A stretch of 64,000 nucleotides of DNA from Nocardia nova (lineage in GTDB: Bacteria > Actinomycetota > Actinomycetes > Mycobacteriales > Mycobacteriaceae), in contig NZ_PSZE01000028.1 of NCBI RefSeq assembly GCF_002933465.1, forward strand, positions 24,199 to 88,198, given 5' to 3'. Positions 8,985-16,781 of this stretch are shown one piece after another. The notes under the pieces were generated by a model. That model was given only the letters and a program-made list of their open reading frames with translations, ran no database searches and had not been told where the DNA came from. How positions within the stretch are numbered: the stretch's first letter is position 1; every line of letters starts with the position of its first letter. The translations under genes and the position numbers were made by a program.

Positions 8985-9659
8985 ATGTCCGAAACCGTTC
9001 CCAGCGCCTACACCCGCGCCCAGGTCGCCGCGATGATCGATCACACGTTGCTGGCCCCCGAGGCGACCGCCGCCGACGTCGCGAACACCATCGCCGAGGC
9101 TCGTGAACTGGGCGTCTACGCGGTGTGCCTGTCCCCGTCGATGCTGCCGGTGACCGCGTCCGGGCTGGTCGTCGCCACGGTCTCGGGCTTCCCCTCCGGT
9201 AAACACCACTCTCTGGTGAAGGGCACCGAGGCGCGATTCGCGGTAGAGCAGGGCGCGGCCGAGGTCGATATGGTGATCGACATCGGCGCGGCCGTCGCGG
9301 GGGATTACAACGCGGTCCTCGCCGATATCGTCACCGTGCGCGAGGCGGTCGAGGACCGGGCGCTGCTCAAGGTGATCGTCGAGTCCGCGGCGCTGTCCGA
9401 TGCGGCGATCGTCGAGGTGTGCCGCGCCGCCGAACGCGCCGGTGCCGATTTCGTGAAGACCTCTACCGGATTCCACCCCGCGGGCGGTGCCGACGTGCGG
9501 GCCGTGCGGCTGATGCACGAGACCGTCGGCGGGCGACTCGGCATCAAGGCCAGCGGCGGAATCCGCACCGCCGCCGCGGCCGCCGAGCTGATCGCCGCCG
9601 GTGCGACCCGGCTGGGGTTGTCCCGCTCGGCGGACGTTCTCGCGGGTTTCCCGCGGTAG
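8985..9659 (+). CDS. deoC: Deoxyribose-phosphate aldolase
   Basis: 224 residues. Class I aldolase that cleaves 2-deoxyribose 5-phosphate to glyceraldehyde 3-phosphate and acetaldehyde in deoxynucleoside catabolism. Signature elements: the N-terminal IDHTLL, the Asp-rich VDMVIDIG, the Schiff-base Lys in FVKTSTGF and the second Lys in IKASGGIRT. ATG 8985 is preferred over the in-frame GTG 8967 because homologues begin shortly before TRAQVAAMIDHTLL. Same position as deoC in mycobacteria (Rv0478). It converges on the DUF2993-like gene with only 9 bp between the stops. Confidence 0.95.
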   Translation: MSETVPSAYTRAQVAAMIDHTLLAPEATAADVANTIAEARELGVYAVCLSPSMLPVTASGLVVATVSGFPSGKHHSLVKGTEARFAVEQGAAEVDMVIDIGAAVAGDYNAVLADIVTVREAVEDRALLKVIVESAALSDAAIVEVCRAAERAGADFVKTSTGFHPAGGADVRAVRLMHETVGGRLGIKASGGIRTAAAAAELIAAGATRLGLSRSADVLAGFPR

Positions 9660-9668
9660 CGACGGCGA

Positions 9669-10424
9669 TCAGCAGCGGATCTCCGTGTCCCCACCGCCCT
9701 GCAGGGTGGTCGGGCCGCCGCGCAGCGACACCGAGATGCCGTTGTCGGTGACCTTCACGCTGGTCGGCTGCATACCCATCGGGTAGTTCTGCAGGCTCTG
9801 CGTCATGGACTGGACGATGCTGTCGACCAGATCGGTGGGCAGCCCCAGCCCGAGCAGTGAGGCCGACTGCGTGCTGACCTCGATCTTGCCCTCCACGATG
9901 TGCGGCTGCACCTTCAGATCGGCGATACCGCCGAGTACCTTGACGTCCAGGGTGCCCCCGGCCGGATCCGATTCCACGCCGGAGACGAGCCCGGTCAGGG
10001 TCTGGGCGATGCCCTCGTTGCTCCAGGTCGCGTCGGCGGAGCTGCTGCCGACCTTCGCGCCGCCGCGCCCGCCGTCGAGCAGGGTGATGTCGTTGAGCCG
10101 GGCGTGCACCTTCATGTCCACGGCGGGCCCGAATTTCGCATCGTCGCTGTCGACGGTGATGTACTGGACCTTGTGGTCGACAGCGGTGAGCAGTAACGGC
10201 TTCGGTCCGAATCCCACATCGACCTTCGACCCCAGCTCCTTTTCGACCTGGGAGGCCATGCACTGCTGATTCTTGTGGCGCAGATAGGTTTCGGCGCCCG
10301 CCGTGGTGCCGATCAGCGCGAGCAGCACGACGAGTCCGATGATCAGTGCTATCCGCCGCCCGTTGCGGCGTTTCGGTTCACCCGCCGGTGCGGGAGCGGG
10401 TACCGCGGTGTCCGGAGTGGTCAT
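9669..10424 (-). CDS. DUF2993/LmeA-like membrane-anchored protein (Rv0479c position)
   Basis: 251 residues: a Pro/Ala-rich cytoplasmic tail, one transmembrane helix (about 25-45, IALIIGLVVLLALIGTTAG), then an extracytoplasmic beta-rich domain starting QQCMASQVEKELGSKVDVGFGP, a DUF2993-like pattern in which LPLL or PLLLTAV segments alternate with VTVDSDDAKFG strands. LmeA, a family member, acts in lipoarabinomannan maturation; that role is not implied here. ATG 10424 is chosen (GGAAG 11 nt upstream); ATG 10484 would add 20 residues. Confidence 0.75.
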   Translation of the reverse strand: MTTPDTAVPAPAPAGEPKRRNGRRIALIIGLVVLLALIGTTAGAETYLRHKNQQCMASQVEKELGSKVDVGFGPKPLLLTAVDHKVQYITVDSDDAKFGPAVDMKVHARLNDITLLDGGRGGAKVGSSSADATWSNEGIAQTLTGLVSGVESDPAGGTLDVKVLGGIADLKVQPHIVEGKIEVSTQSASLLGLGLPTDLVDSIVQSMTQSLQNYPMGMQPTSVKVTDNGISVSLRGGPTTLQGGGDTEIRC

Positions 10425-10530
10425 GGCAACCGATTCTTCCCGAGCTTTCTGAGCCCGCTCTGTGGAGCCTGTGAGGCTTGTCATGTAGTGCCGACGACGT
10501 GATTGTGACATGAAGCACATCGGTCCGGCG

Positions 10531-10536
10531 TAACCT
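10531..10536 (+). promoter_or_regulatory. -10 element TAACCT, leaderless start predicted
   Basis: TAACCT ends 6 nt before ATG 10543 and no ribosome site precedes the ATG, so the transcript is predicted to begin at or next to the start codon. Confidence 0.5.
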
Positions 10537-10542
10537 GATCCC

Positions 10543-11202
10543 ATGTCCGCGCACGATGCAGGGGATGCCGCGGCCGCCCGCCGACCGGGAGATTCCGAGC
10601 CGCAGCGAGTACCCGAGCCGAATCGGGATTCCGAGCAGGGGTGGTGGGTTCTGCGCCGGCTTGCCGATCGGCACGCCGGATACTTCACCACGCGCATCGT
10701 CGTGCGTGCCGGCTGCGAGCGCCGGATCCGCGGCGCCCTCGCCGACGGTTCGGTGATCCGCGCCGGCCTCGGCATCCTGCGCATGGCCGATTGGCCGGAC
10801 GGCCCGCTCGACGAATACGCGATGTGGGCGGCCTGGTTCGACGGCGCCGCCGCCGTCTCCCATCACAGCGCCGCCGAACTGCACGGCCTGGGCCGGCTGC
10901 GCCCGCGCTTCCTGCACCTGTCCGCGAGGGCGGGCCGCCCGCCCGCAGCCCCCCGGCTGGTCGTCCTGCGCCGCGAGTTGCACCGCGATGATGTGGAGTC
11001 GGCCGGTGCGTTCCTGGTGACCACCCCCGTGCGCACCGTACTCGATCTCGCCGAAACCGGGATCGGACAGGGCGCGCTGGACGAGGTGGTCGCCGACGCG
11101 GTCGCCATCCATCGCTGCATCCCGTACGAAATCGCCTCGGCGAGTGCGGGTTTGCCGCCGCATGCGGCCGCACGGGTGCGCCGGGCCCTCGCCGCGGCCT
11201 GA
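10543..11202 (+). CDS. AbiEi-like antitoxin-domain protein (orphan)
   Basis: 219 residues. Residues about 36-80 (LRRLADRHAGYFTTRIVVRAGCERRIRGALADG) look like the winged-helix start of AbiEi-family type IV antitoxins, and AAVSHHSAAELHGL (about 106-119) matches the second conserved block. The rest, including TPVRTVLDLAETG, fits the many solitary actinobacterial AbiEi-like proteins. The nucleotidyltransferase toxin AbiEii that would complete the module is absent on both sides: the next genes are a methyltransferase and DUF2505 genes. A toxin-antitoxin role is therefore not supported, and a DNA-binding role is more likely. Confidence 0.6.
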   Translation: MSAHDAGDAAAARRPGDSEPQRVPEPNRDSEQGWWVLRRLADRHAGYFTTRIVVRAGCERRIRGALADGSVIRAGLGILRMADWPDGPLDEYAMWAAWFDGAAAVSHHSAAELHGLGRLRPRFLHLSARAGRPPAAPRLVVLRRELHRDDVESAGAFLVTTPVRTVLDLAETGIGQGALDEVVADAVAIHRCIPYEIASASAGLPPHAAARVRRALAAA

Positions 11203-11226
11203 ACCCGGCGATCCCGCACCGCGAAT

Positions 11227-12096
11227 TCAGTCGGGCCGCACGCACTCCCACGGCACCGACAGCACGCAATCACGCATCCGCCGCCGGTAGTTCCGCACCG
11301 GAAAACCTTGCTCCCGCAACCGCTCCGCCGCCACCCGCCAGCGCACGCGCGGACCGTACACCGCCATCGGCGCGGCATGCGCCCACGCCCGGTCGGCCGC
11401 GGTGAGCAGCGTGTGCACGCGTTCACCGCGAATATTGCGGTGGATCAACGCCTTGGGCAGCCGTTCGGCGATATCGGAGGGTTTGCCGACGGTGAACGGA
11501 TCCCAGGCCAGCGTCAGCGAGATCGGGCCGTCGCGGTCGAGCAGAATCCACGCGCAGCGGCGGCCCAGTTCGTCGCAGGTGCCCTCGAGCAGGAGTCCCC
11601 CGGGCGCCAATCCGCCGAGAATTGTCGCCCACGCCCGCGCGACCTCGCTCTCGTCGTATTGCCGCAGTACATTGAACGCCCGCACCAGCATCGGCCGCAG
11701 TCCCGCGAGTTCGAATCCGCCCCGGGCGAAGTGCACGCCGTCGCGATCGGGAACGACGCGTTCGGGATCGATCTCCAGACCGACGACGCGAACGTCGATG
11801 CGAACCCGGCGTAGCCGGGCCGCCAATTCCAGCGTGGTCACCGGACTCGCCCCGTAGCCCAGATCGACCACCAGCGGGTCCGTGGCCGACCGCAGCCGCC
11901 CGACCACCAGTGGGTCGTGGCTCAGCCAGCGGTCGCTGCGGCGCAGCCGATTGATCCCGGTGGTTCCGCGAGTGATGGCGCCCACCGGCTTGGACTTGGT
12001 CCCAACCACCAGGCCGGCAGGTGCGGCGGTGCGCGTGTGCGCGAGTGAGTCGAGGTGTCCGATGTTCGCGGTACGGGGTCGGCCCGGCGGTCTCAT
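11227..12096 (-). CDS. Class I SAM-dependent methyltransferase
   Basis: 289 residues from ATG 12096. The glycine-rich SAM motif lies at about 75-91 (PLVVDLGYGASPVTTLELA), followed by VVGLEIDPERV, the acidic residue that usually contacts the SAM ribose. The C-terminal third has several Arg/Trp residues and no obvious substrate signature. The frame stays open back to 12162, inside the DUF2505 gene, so the start is uncertain. It lies 35 bp downstream of the DUF2505 pair on the same strand and is probably co-transcribed with it. Substrate unknown. Confidence 0.7.
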   Translation of the reverse strand: MRPPGRPRTANIGHLDSLAHTRTAAPAGLVVGTKSKPVGAITRGTTGINRLRRSDRWLSHDPLVVGRLRSATDPLVVDLGYGASPVTTLELAARLRRVRIDVRVVGLEIDPERVVPDRDGVHFARGGFELAGLRPMLVRAFNVLRQYDESEVARAWATILGGLAPGGLLLEGTCDELGRRCAWILLDRDGPISLTLAWDPFTVGKPSDIAERLPKALIHRNIRGERVHTLLTAADRAWAHAAPMAVYGPRVRWRVAAERLREQGFPVRNYRRRMRDCVLSVPWECVRPD

Positions 12097-12131
12097 CGCG
12101 GTGACGCAGGCGTCCGGTGGAGCCACGGAAC

Positions 12132-12647
12132 TCAGGCCGTCGGGCGCTGCTCTTCCAGCCACTGCTGGGTGAATTCGGCTTCGGCGCGGAACAGGTCGAC
12201 GAGATTGACCAGCATCATCTGCTCGAGTTTGGGCCCCAGCATCGGAATGAAGACCTTCGCCACGGGTGAGGTGCGCAAGGTGCAGCCGGTCTCGGTGGGA
12301 AACAACCGCACGGTACCGGTCAGCGTCCCGGGACCGGCCGGAACCGATGCGCTGAACTCACCTTCCACCTCGGGCCCCAACGGCCCGTAGCTCTCCTTGC
12401 GGGTGATCACCAGGTCCTTGCGCATCACGGTCTGCGCGATTTCGGGCAGCATGTCGCGCGGCAGGATGTGGCGGACCTCGATCTCGATACCGTCCCCGTC
12501 GGCCTGCAGGTGGACCACCTCGTTCGGCGAGTGCTTGCGCATCTCCTCCATCCGCGCATCCCAGTAGGCGCGGTCGGACAGCGCCGCGTACACCTCGTCG
12601 GTGGTGTGCAGCGGATAGCGAGCGGAATAGTCCAATCGGCGGGCCAT
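12132..12647 (-). CDS. DUF2505 family protein, copy 1
   Basis: 171 residues in the SRPBCC/START-like fold group: DYSARYPLHTTDEVYAALSDRAYWDARMEEM opens the domain, followed by alternating strands and a C-terminal helix (EAEFTQQWLEEQ). DUF2505 proteins are actinobacterial and uncharacterised; Rv0481c holds this position in M. tuberculosis. TACCCT (12656-12661, minus strand) ends 8 nt before the ATG, so a leaderless transcript is likely. A second family member lies immediately upstream. Confidence 0.82.
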   Translation of the reverse strand: MARRLDYSARYPLHTTDEVYAALSDRAYWDARMEEMRKHSPNEVVHLQADGDGIEIEVRHILPRDMLPEIAQTVMRKDLVITRKESYGPLGPEVEGEFSASVPAGPGTLTGTVRLFPTETGCTLRTSPVAKVFIPMLGPKLEQMMLVNLVDLFRAEAEFTQQWLEEQRPTA

Positions 12648-12684
12648 GGGGGACCAGGGTACTGGTCTCCGGCGAGCGCCCCGA

Positions 12685-13170
12685 TCAGTGGCCGGCGATC
12701 CAGGTGTTGGTGAAGTCGGTCTCCGAGGCCAGCAGTTCCAGCAGTTTCTCGGCCACCACGGCCTCGATCTTCTTGCCGAACAACGGGATCGTCACCTCGA
12801 CCGAGCCGTCGACCACGGCCTGCGAGGCGGTGCCGGAACCGGTCAGGGTGACCGTGCCACGCACCTTTGCCGGCGCGCCCTCGACATGTGCTTCGAAGAC
12901 GCCGGACAGGCCCTCGTAGGTTTCGGTACGCGGGATGATCAGATCGCCCGGTCGGACCGAGGTGATCGCGGCGGGCAGTTCGGAGGCGGGGATGGTCTGC
13001 ACCATCTCCACTCGCAGCCGGTCCCCGTCGGCCGAGAAGGAGTCCAGCCGAGCACCGGGCCCGCCGACCTCCTCGATGCGGTCCTTCCAGTACTGCTCGT
13101 CGGCGAGCACTACGCGCACCGCCGCGGCGGGATGCGCGTAGTGAGCTGTGTACGCCAGGGGTGTCGCCAT
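12685..13170 (-). CDS. DUF2505 family protein, copy 2
   Basis: 161 residues, homologous to the next gene downstream along its full length: YTAHYAHPAAAVRVVLADEQYWKDRIEEVGG aligns with the start of copy 1 and ASETDFTNTWIAGH with its end. The two are clearly diverged, so the duplication is old. Its -10 hexamer overlaps that of murB on the opposite strand, so the two genes start from a shared bidirectional promoter. The link to murB is conserved in mycobacteria (Rv0481c-Rv0482). Confidence 0.82.
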   Translation of the reverse strand: MATPLAYTAHYAHPAAAVRVVLADEQYWKDRIEEVGGPGARLDSFSADGDRLRVEMVQTIPASELPAAITSVRPGDLIIPRTETYEGLSGVFEAHVEGAPAKVRGTVTLTGSGTASQAVVDGSVEVTIPLFGKKIEAVVAEKLLELLASETDFTNTWIAGH

Positions 13171-13178
13171 GGTGTGAC

Positions 13179-13188
13179 ACGCTACCGT
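13179..13188. promoter_or_regulatory. Overlapping divergent -10 elements (murB / DUF2505)
   Basis: Plus-strand TACCGT (13183-13188) ends 8 nt before GTG 13197 of murB. Minus-strand TAGCGT (13179-13184) ends 8 nt before the DUF2505 ATG at 13170. The two hexamers share bases 13183-13184, so RNA polymerase can be placed in only one direction at a time. Confidence 0.5.
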
Positions 13189-13196
13189 CTTTCGAT

Positions 13197-14303
13197 GTGC
13201 AGACATCTCGAGTGGTGGCATTCGACAACGTGCGTGAGTTGCTGAGCGCGACCGGCGCGCAGGTGCGCGAATCGGTGCCGCTGGCGCAGCTGACCACGCT
13301 GCGGGTCGGCGGGCCCGCGACGGTCGCCGAATGTCGCACCACAGCGGCGCTCGTCGAGACGGTGCGCACGCTCGACACCGCGGGTGTTCCGGTGCTGCTG
13401 GTGGCCGGTGGCTCCAACCTGCTGATCGCCGACAGCGGATTCGCGGGCGTCGTCGTCCGCATTGCCACCGACACCGTCGAGCTCGGAGCCGACAGTGTGA
13501 CGGCCGAGGCGGGCGCGGACTGGGACGGCGTGGTCGCCACGACGGTCGCCGCCGGATTCGGCGGACTCGAGTGCCTGTCCGGGATTCCGGGTTCGGCCGG
13601 CGCGACGCCGGTGCAGAATGTCGGCGCCTACGGCGTCGAGGTGGCACAGGTGCTGCGCCGGATTCGCCTGCTGGATCGCGGAAGCGGCGACATCCGCTGG
13701 GCCGCACCGGAAGAACTCGGCTTCGGTTATCGCACCTCGGTGCTGAAGCACTCCGATCGCGCGGTGGTGCTGGCGGTGGAGTTCGCGGTGAATCCCGACG
13801 GTGCCAGCGCCCCACTGCGATACGGCGAACTGGCCCGCGCCTTCGACGCCGCCGACGGCGAGTCCCGTCCGGCCGCGGCCGTGCGCGAGGCGGTACTCGC
13901 CCTGCGCGCCGGCAAGGGCATGGTCCTCGATCCGGCCGACCACGACACCTGGAGTGCCGGATCGTTCTTCACCAATCCCGTCGTGACGCACGATCGGGCG
14001 CCCGCCGTGGTCGATGCGATCCGGGCGCATGTGGGAGAGATCACTATTCCGGCCTACGCCGCCGAGGGTGGGGTGAAATTCTCCGCGGGCTGGCTGATCG
14101 AACGCGCGGGATTCGGTAAGGGCTTCCCAGGTCCGGACGCTCCCGTCCGGTTGTCGACGAAACATACGCTCGCCCTGACCAACAGGGGTTCTGCCCGCGC
14201 TGCGGACCTGGTAGACCTGGCGCGCACCGTGCGGGCGGGCGTCGAACAGCGTTTCGGAATCAGGCTGGAACCCGAACCGGTGACTGTCGGTCTCGAGCTG
14301 TAG
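13197..14303 (+). CDS. murB: UDP-N-acetylenolpyruvoylglucosamine reductase
   Basis: 368 residues. MurB uses NADPH and FAD to make UDP-MurNAc in the cytoplasmic stage of peptidoglycan synthesis. The FAD-binding strands LLVAGGSNLLIAD and GIPGSAGATPVQNVGAYG are textbook. The proton-donor serine lies in WSAGSFFTNPVV and the second substrate-binding block is GVKFSAGWLIERAGFGKG. Similarity to Rv0482 runs to the C-terminus (RLEPEPVTVG). GTG 13197 is selected because of the -10 spacing; GTG codons at 13212 and 13215 are alternatives. Confidence 0.95.
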   Translation: MQTSRVVAFDNVRELLSATGAQVRESVPLAQLTTLRVGGPATVAECRTTAALVETVRTLDTAGVPVLLVAGGSNLLIADSGFAGVVVRIATDTVELGADSVTAEAGADWDGVVATTVAAGFGGLECLSGIPGSAGATPVQNVGAYGVEVAQVLRRIRLLDRGSGDIRWAAPEELGFGYRTSVLKHSDRAVVLAVEFAVNPDGASAPLRYGELARAFDAADGESRPAAAVREAVLALRAGKGMVLDPADHDTWSAGSFFTNPVVTHDRAPAVVDAIRAHVGEITIPAYAAEGGVKFSAGWLIERAGFGKGFPGPDAPVRLSTKHTLALTNRGSARAADLVDLARTVRAGVEQRFGIRLEPEPVTVGLEL

Positions 14304-14353
14304 GGGTGGCGGGCACCACGTTTCGATCTTGCCGGGCTGTCGCAGGGGCGCGG

Positions 14354-14359
14354 TAAATT
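14354..14359 (+). promoter_or_regulatory. -10 element TAAATT of the L,D-transpeptidase gene
   Basis: TAAATT ends 7 nt before GTG 14367; a leaderless transcript is predicted. Confidence 0.5.
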
Positions 14360-14366
14360 CGCGGAA

Positions 14367-15614
14367 GTGAACATTCGAGGAATTGCCGGCCGCCGGGCCG
14401 TACTGGTCGGGGCCGGCCAGCTGGCGGTGGCCGCGCTGGTGGCCGGATGTTCGGGCAGCGGCGGGAGCGGTTCGTCCGCGCCGAAGGAGTCCGGCCCGGT
14501 TGCGAAGCTGAAATTCGAGCCCGGGAACGAAACCGGCGACGTCAACCCGATCGCGCCCGTCTCGGTGACGGTGACCAGTGGCCGGATCGACCGGATCGCG
14601 TTGACCAATCCGGAAGGTAAGCAGGTCACCGGCGTCCTGTCGCCCGACAAGAGCACTTTCAAGGTCAACGAGGCGCTCGGTTACGGCGTTACCTACACCT
14701 GGTCGGGCACGGCGGTCGGCACCGACAACAAGCCCGTGCCGATCGAGTCGAAATTCACCACGCTGGCCCCCAAGCAGACCGTGCCCGCCACCATCAATAT
14801 CGGTGACGGGCAGGAGGTTGGCATCGCCGCGCCGATCATCCTGCAGTTCAAGAAGCACGTCGAGAACAAGGAGGCGGTCGAGAAGGCGCTGACCGTCACG
14901 ACCACTCCGGAAACCGAGGGCGGCTGGGCCTGGCTGCCCGACGAGAACGGCGGGTCTCGCGCGCACTGGCGCCCCCGCAACTACTGGGCGCCCGGCACGG
15001 CGGTGACCTTCGCCGCCAAGCTGTACGGCCTGGACCTGGGCGACGGGGCTTACGGCAACTCCGACTTGTCCTCGCAGTTCACCATCGGCCGCAGCCAGAT
15101 CGTGAAGGGGTACGCACCCAGCCACCGGGTGCAGGTGATCCGCGACGGCTCGACGCTGTTCGACTTCCCGTGCAGTTACGGCGAGGGTAACGAGGCGCGC
15201 AACGTGACGCGTTCGGGCATCCACGTGGTGACCGAGAAGTACGAAGACTTCCTGATGTCGAATCCGCCGTTCTACACCAACGTTCGCGAACGCTGGGCGG
15301 TACGCATCTCCAACAATGGCGAATTCATCCACGCGAACCCGGAATCGGCGTCCGCACAAGGCAATACCAACGTCACCAACGGCTGCATCAACCTGAGCAC
15401 CAGCGACGCCCAGCAGTACTTCCCGACGGCCATGTACGGCGACCCGGTCGAGGTCACCGGCACGTCGATCGCTCTGTCCGCCGCCGACGGCGATCTCTAC
15501 GACTGGACCATCGACTGGGACACCTGGAAGACCATGTCGGCGATTCAGGGCCAGCCCGCACCGGTGGTATCGGCGACTCCGGTGGCGCCGGGACCGGTGC
15601 GCGGCGGCAGCTAG
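14367..15614 (+). CDS. Lipoprotein L,D-transpeptidase (LprQ/LdtMt5-like)
   Basis: 415 residues. The N-terminus has a Gly/Arg-containing signal, a hydrophobic run and a lipobox ending LVAGC, so Cys28 should be lipidated and the enzyme held on the outer face of the membrane. Ig-like domains precede a YkuD catalytic domain with His322, Asn338 and Cys340 (VTNGCINLS). L,D-transpeptidases make 3-3 cross-links in peptidoglycan. The usual His of the SHGC motif is Asn here; I recall the same change in mycobacterial LdtMt5, whose residue spacing matches. It is the next gene after murB, as in Rv0482-Rv0483. Confidence 0.9.
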   Translation: MNIRGIAGRRAVLVGAGQLAVAALVAGCSGSGGSGSSAPKESGPVAKLKFEPGNETGDVNPIAPVSVTVTSGRIDRIALTNPEGKQVTGVLSPDKSTFKVNEALGYGVTYTWSGTAVGTDNKPVPIESKFTTLAPKQTVPATINIGDGQEVGIAAPIILQFKKHVENKEAVEKALTVTTTPETEGGWAWLPDENGGSRAHWRPRNYWAPGTAVTFAAKLYGLDLGDGAYGNSDLSSQFTIGRSQIVKGYAPSHRVQVIRDGSTLFDFPCSYGEGNEARNVTRSGIHVVTEKYEDFLMSNPPFYTNVRERWAVRISNNGEFIHANPESASAQGNTNVTNGCINLSTSDAQQYFPTAMYGDPVEVTGTSIALSAADGDLYDWTIDWDTWKTMSAIQGQPAPVVSATPVAPGPVRGGS

Positions 15615-15679
15615 AACCCGCTGACCGCCCCTCGAGTTCGGGCGTCACGGTCGCGTCCGGCTGCGCGCCGGGCGACGGC

Positions 15680-16414
15680 TCAGCTGCGGCGGGCGAAGCG
15701 GCCGGCGTCGGCCTGGTCGCGCGGCTTCACCACGATGGTGTCGAGGTTGACGTGCGGGGGGCGGCTCGCGACGAAGCCGATGATTTCGGCGATGTCGGCG
15801 GCGAACAGTGGGTCGATACCTTCGTAGACCTTGGCCGCGCGCTCGGTGTCGCCGCCGAACCGGACCAGCGAGAATTCGGTTTCGACCGCGCCCGGTGCGA
15901 TTTCGGTGAGCCGCACCGGCTTGCCCAGCAGTTCACCGCGCAGTGTGCGGTGCAGGACGGCCTGCGCGTGTTTGGCCGAGGTGTAGCCGGAGCCGTTGTC
16001 GTAGGGCTGCAGGGCGGCGACCGAGGTGACGGTGACGATCAGCCCGTCACCCGAGTCGATCAATTTCGGCAGCAGCGCCTTGGTCACCCGCAGCGTGCCG
16101 AGCACGTTGGTCTCCCACATCCATCGCCAGTCGTCGAGGTCGGCCTCGGCGACCGGCGCCAGCCCCTTCGCCCCGCCGGCATTGTTGACCAGCACGTCGG
16201 CCCGTTCGACCGCATCCGTGAACAGCCGTACCGACGACTCGTCGGCGACGTCCAATTCGATTGCGGTACCGCCGATTTCGTCGGCCAGCGCCTGCAGCCG
16301 GTCCATCCGGCGCGCCCCCACGTACACGTGATAGCCCTGTTTCGCGAGCTCGCGGGCGGTAGCCTCACCGATTCCCGAGCTCGCTCCGGTGACGACGGCG
16401 TGACGAGTGCTCAT
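15680..16414 (-). CDS. Short-chain dehydrogenase/reductase (Rv0484c-like)
   Basis: 244 residues with a classical SDR pattern: TGASSGIGEA near the N-terminus binds NAD(P), NNAGG follows strand 4, Ser in VTSVAAL, and catalytic YxxxK in SGYTSAKHA. Arg residues after the first strand (GARRMDR) suggest NADP(H). The substrate is unknown. Minus-strand TAGGCT (16423-16428) lies 8 nt before the ATG, and the first copy of the 64-bp repeat begins at the outer edge of this -10 element, so the repeat supplies the upstream promoter region. Confidence 0.88.
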   Translation of the reverse strand: MSTRHAVVTGASSGIGEATARELAKQGYHVYVGARRMDRLQALADEIGGTAIELDVADESSVRLFTDAVERADVLVNNAGGAKGLAPVAEADLDDWRWMWETNVLGTLRVTKALLPKLIDSGDGLIVTVTSVAALQPYDNGSGYTSAKHAQAVLHRTLRGELLGKPVRLTEIAPGAVETEFSLVRFGGDTERAAKVYEGIDPLFAADIAEIIGFVASRPPHVNLDTIVVKPRDQADAGRFARRS

Positions 16415-16427
16415 GGGGATTGAGCCT

Positions 16428-16564
16428 AGCGGTGGGAGCACGGCCGGAAGGCGGCAGCTTGCGTGACCACGCAGGGCCGTGCGGACACCGCAGATGACAC
16501 AGCGGTGGGAGCACGGCCGGAAGGCGGCAGCTTGCGTGACCACGCAGGGCCGTGCGGACACCGC
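16428..16564. repeat. Pair of identical 64-bp direct repeats with nested hairpin
   Basis: Copies at 16428-16491 and 16501-16564 are identical over 64 bp and separated by 9 bp. Each contains an outer inverted repeat GCACGGCC/GGCCGTGC and an inner TGCGTG-AC-CACGCA, so each copy can fold as a nested hairpin. The remainder of the 16415-16781 gap shows nothing recognisable beyond 217 bp of ordinary sequence. Confidence 0.85.
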
Positions 16565-16781
16565 CGCTGGTACTTCCACCGGTTCTCCAAGACCTGTCGA
16601 AGATCAGGGTCCCCGTTCACTCTCCTGCTGCTTCCGCGGAGCAACGGGTCACGGTCAGGCCAGGAACTGCACTGACAACCTGAGGTGGGGGGCCAAAGCG
16701 CGCCAAGCAATGCCAGACTTTCTCGAGCGCCTGCGTGTCGTGATGGCCTGTGTCGCGTCCTGCGTCGGTGGGGCATCAGGG

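Noticed and set aside
13182..15359. A 725-codon minus-strand open frame over murB and the L,D-transpeptidase gene.
   Set aside because: It is His/Arg/Gly-rich with no family pattern, while both plus-strand genes show complete active sites.
16428..16564. CRISPR-like repeat-spacer arrangement.
   Set aside because: Only two 64-bp copies with a 9-bp gap and no cas genes; this is a direct repeat and not an array.
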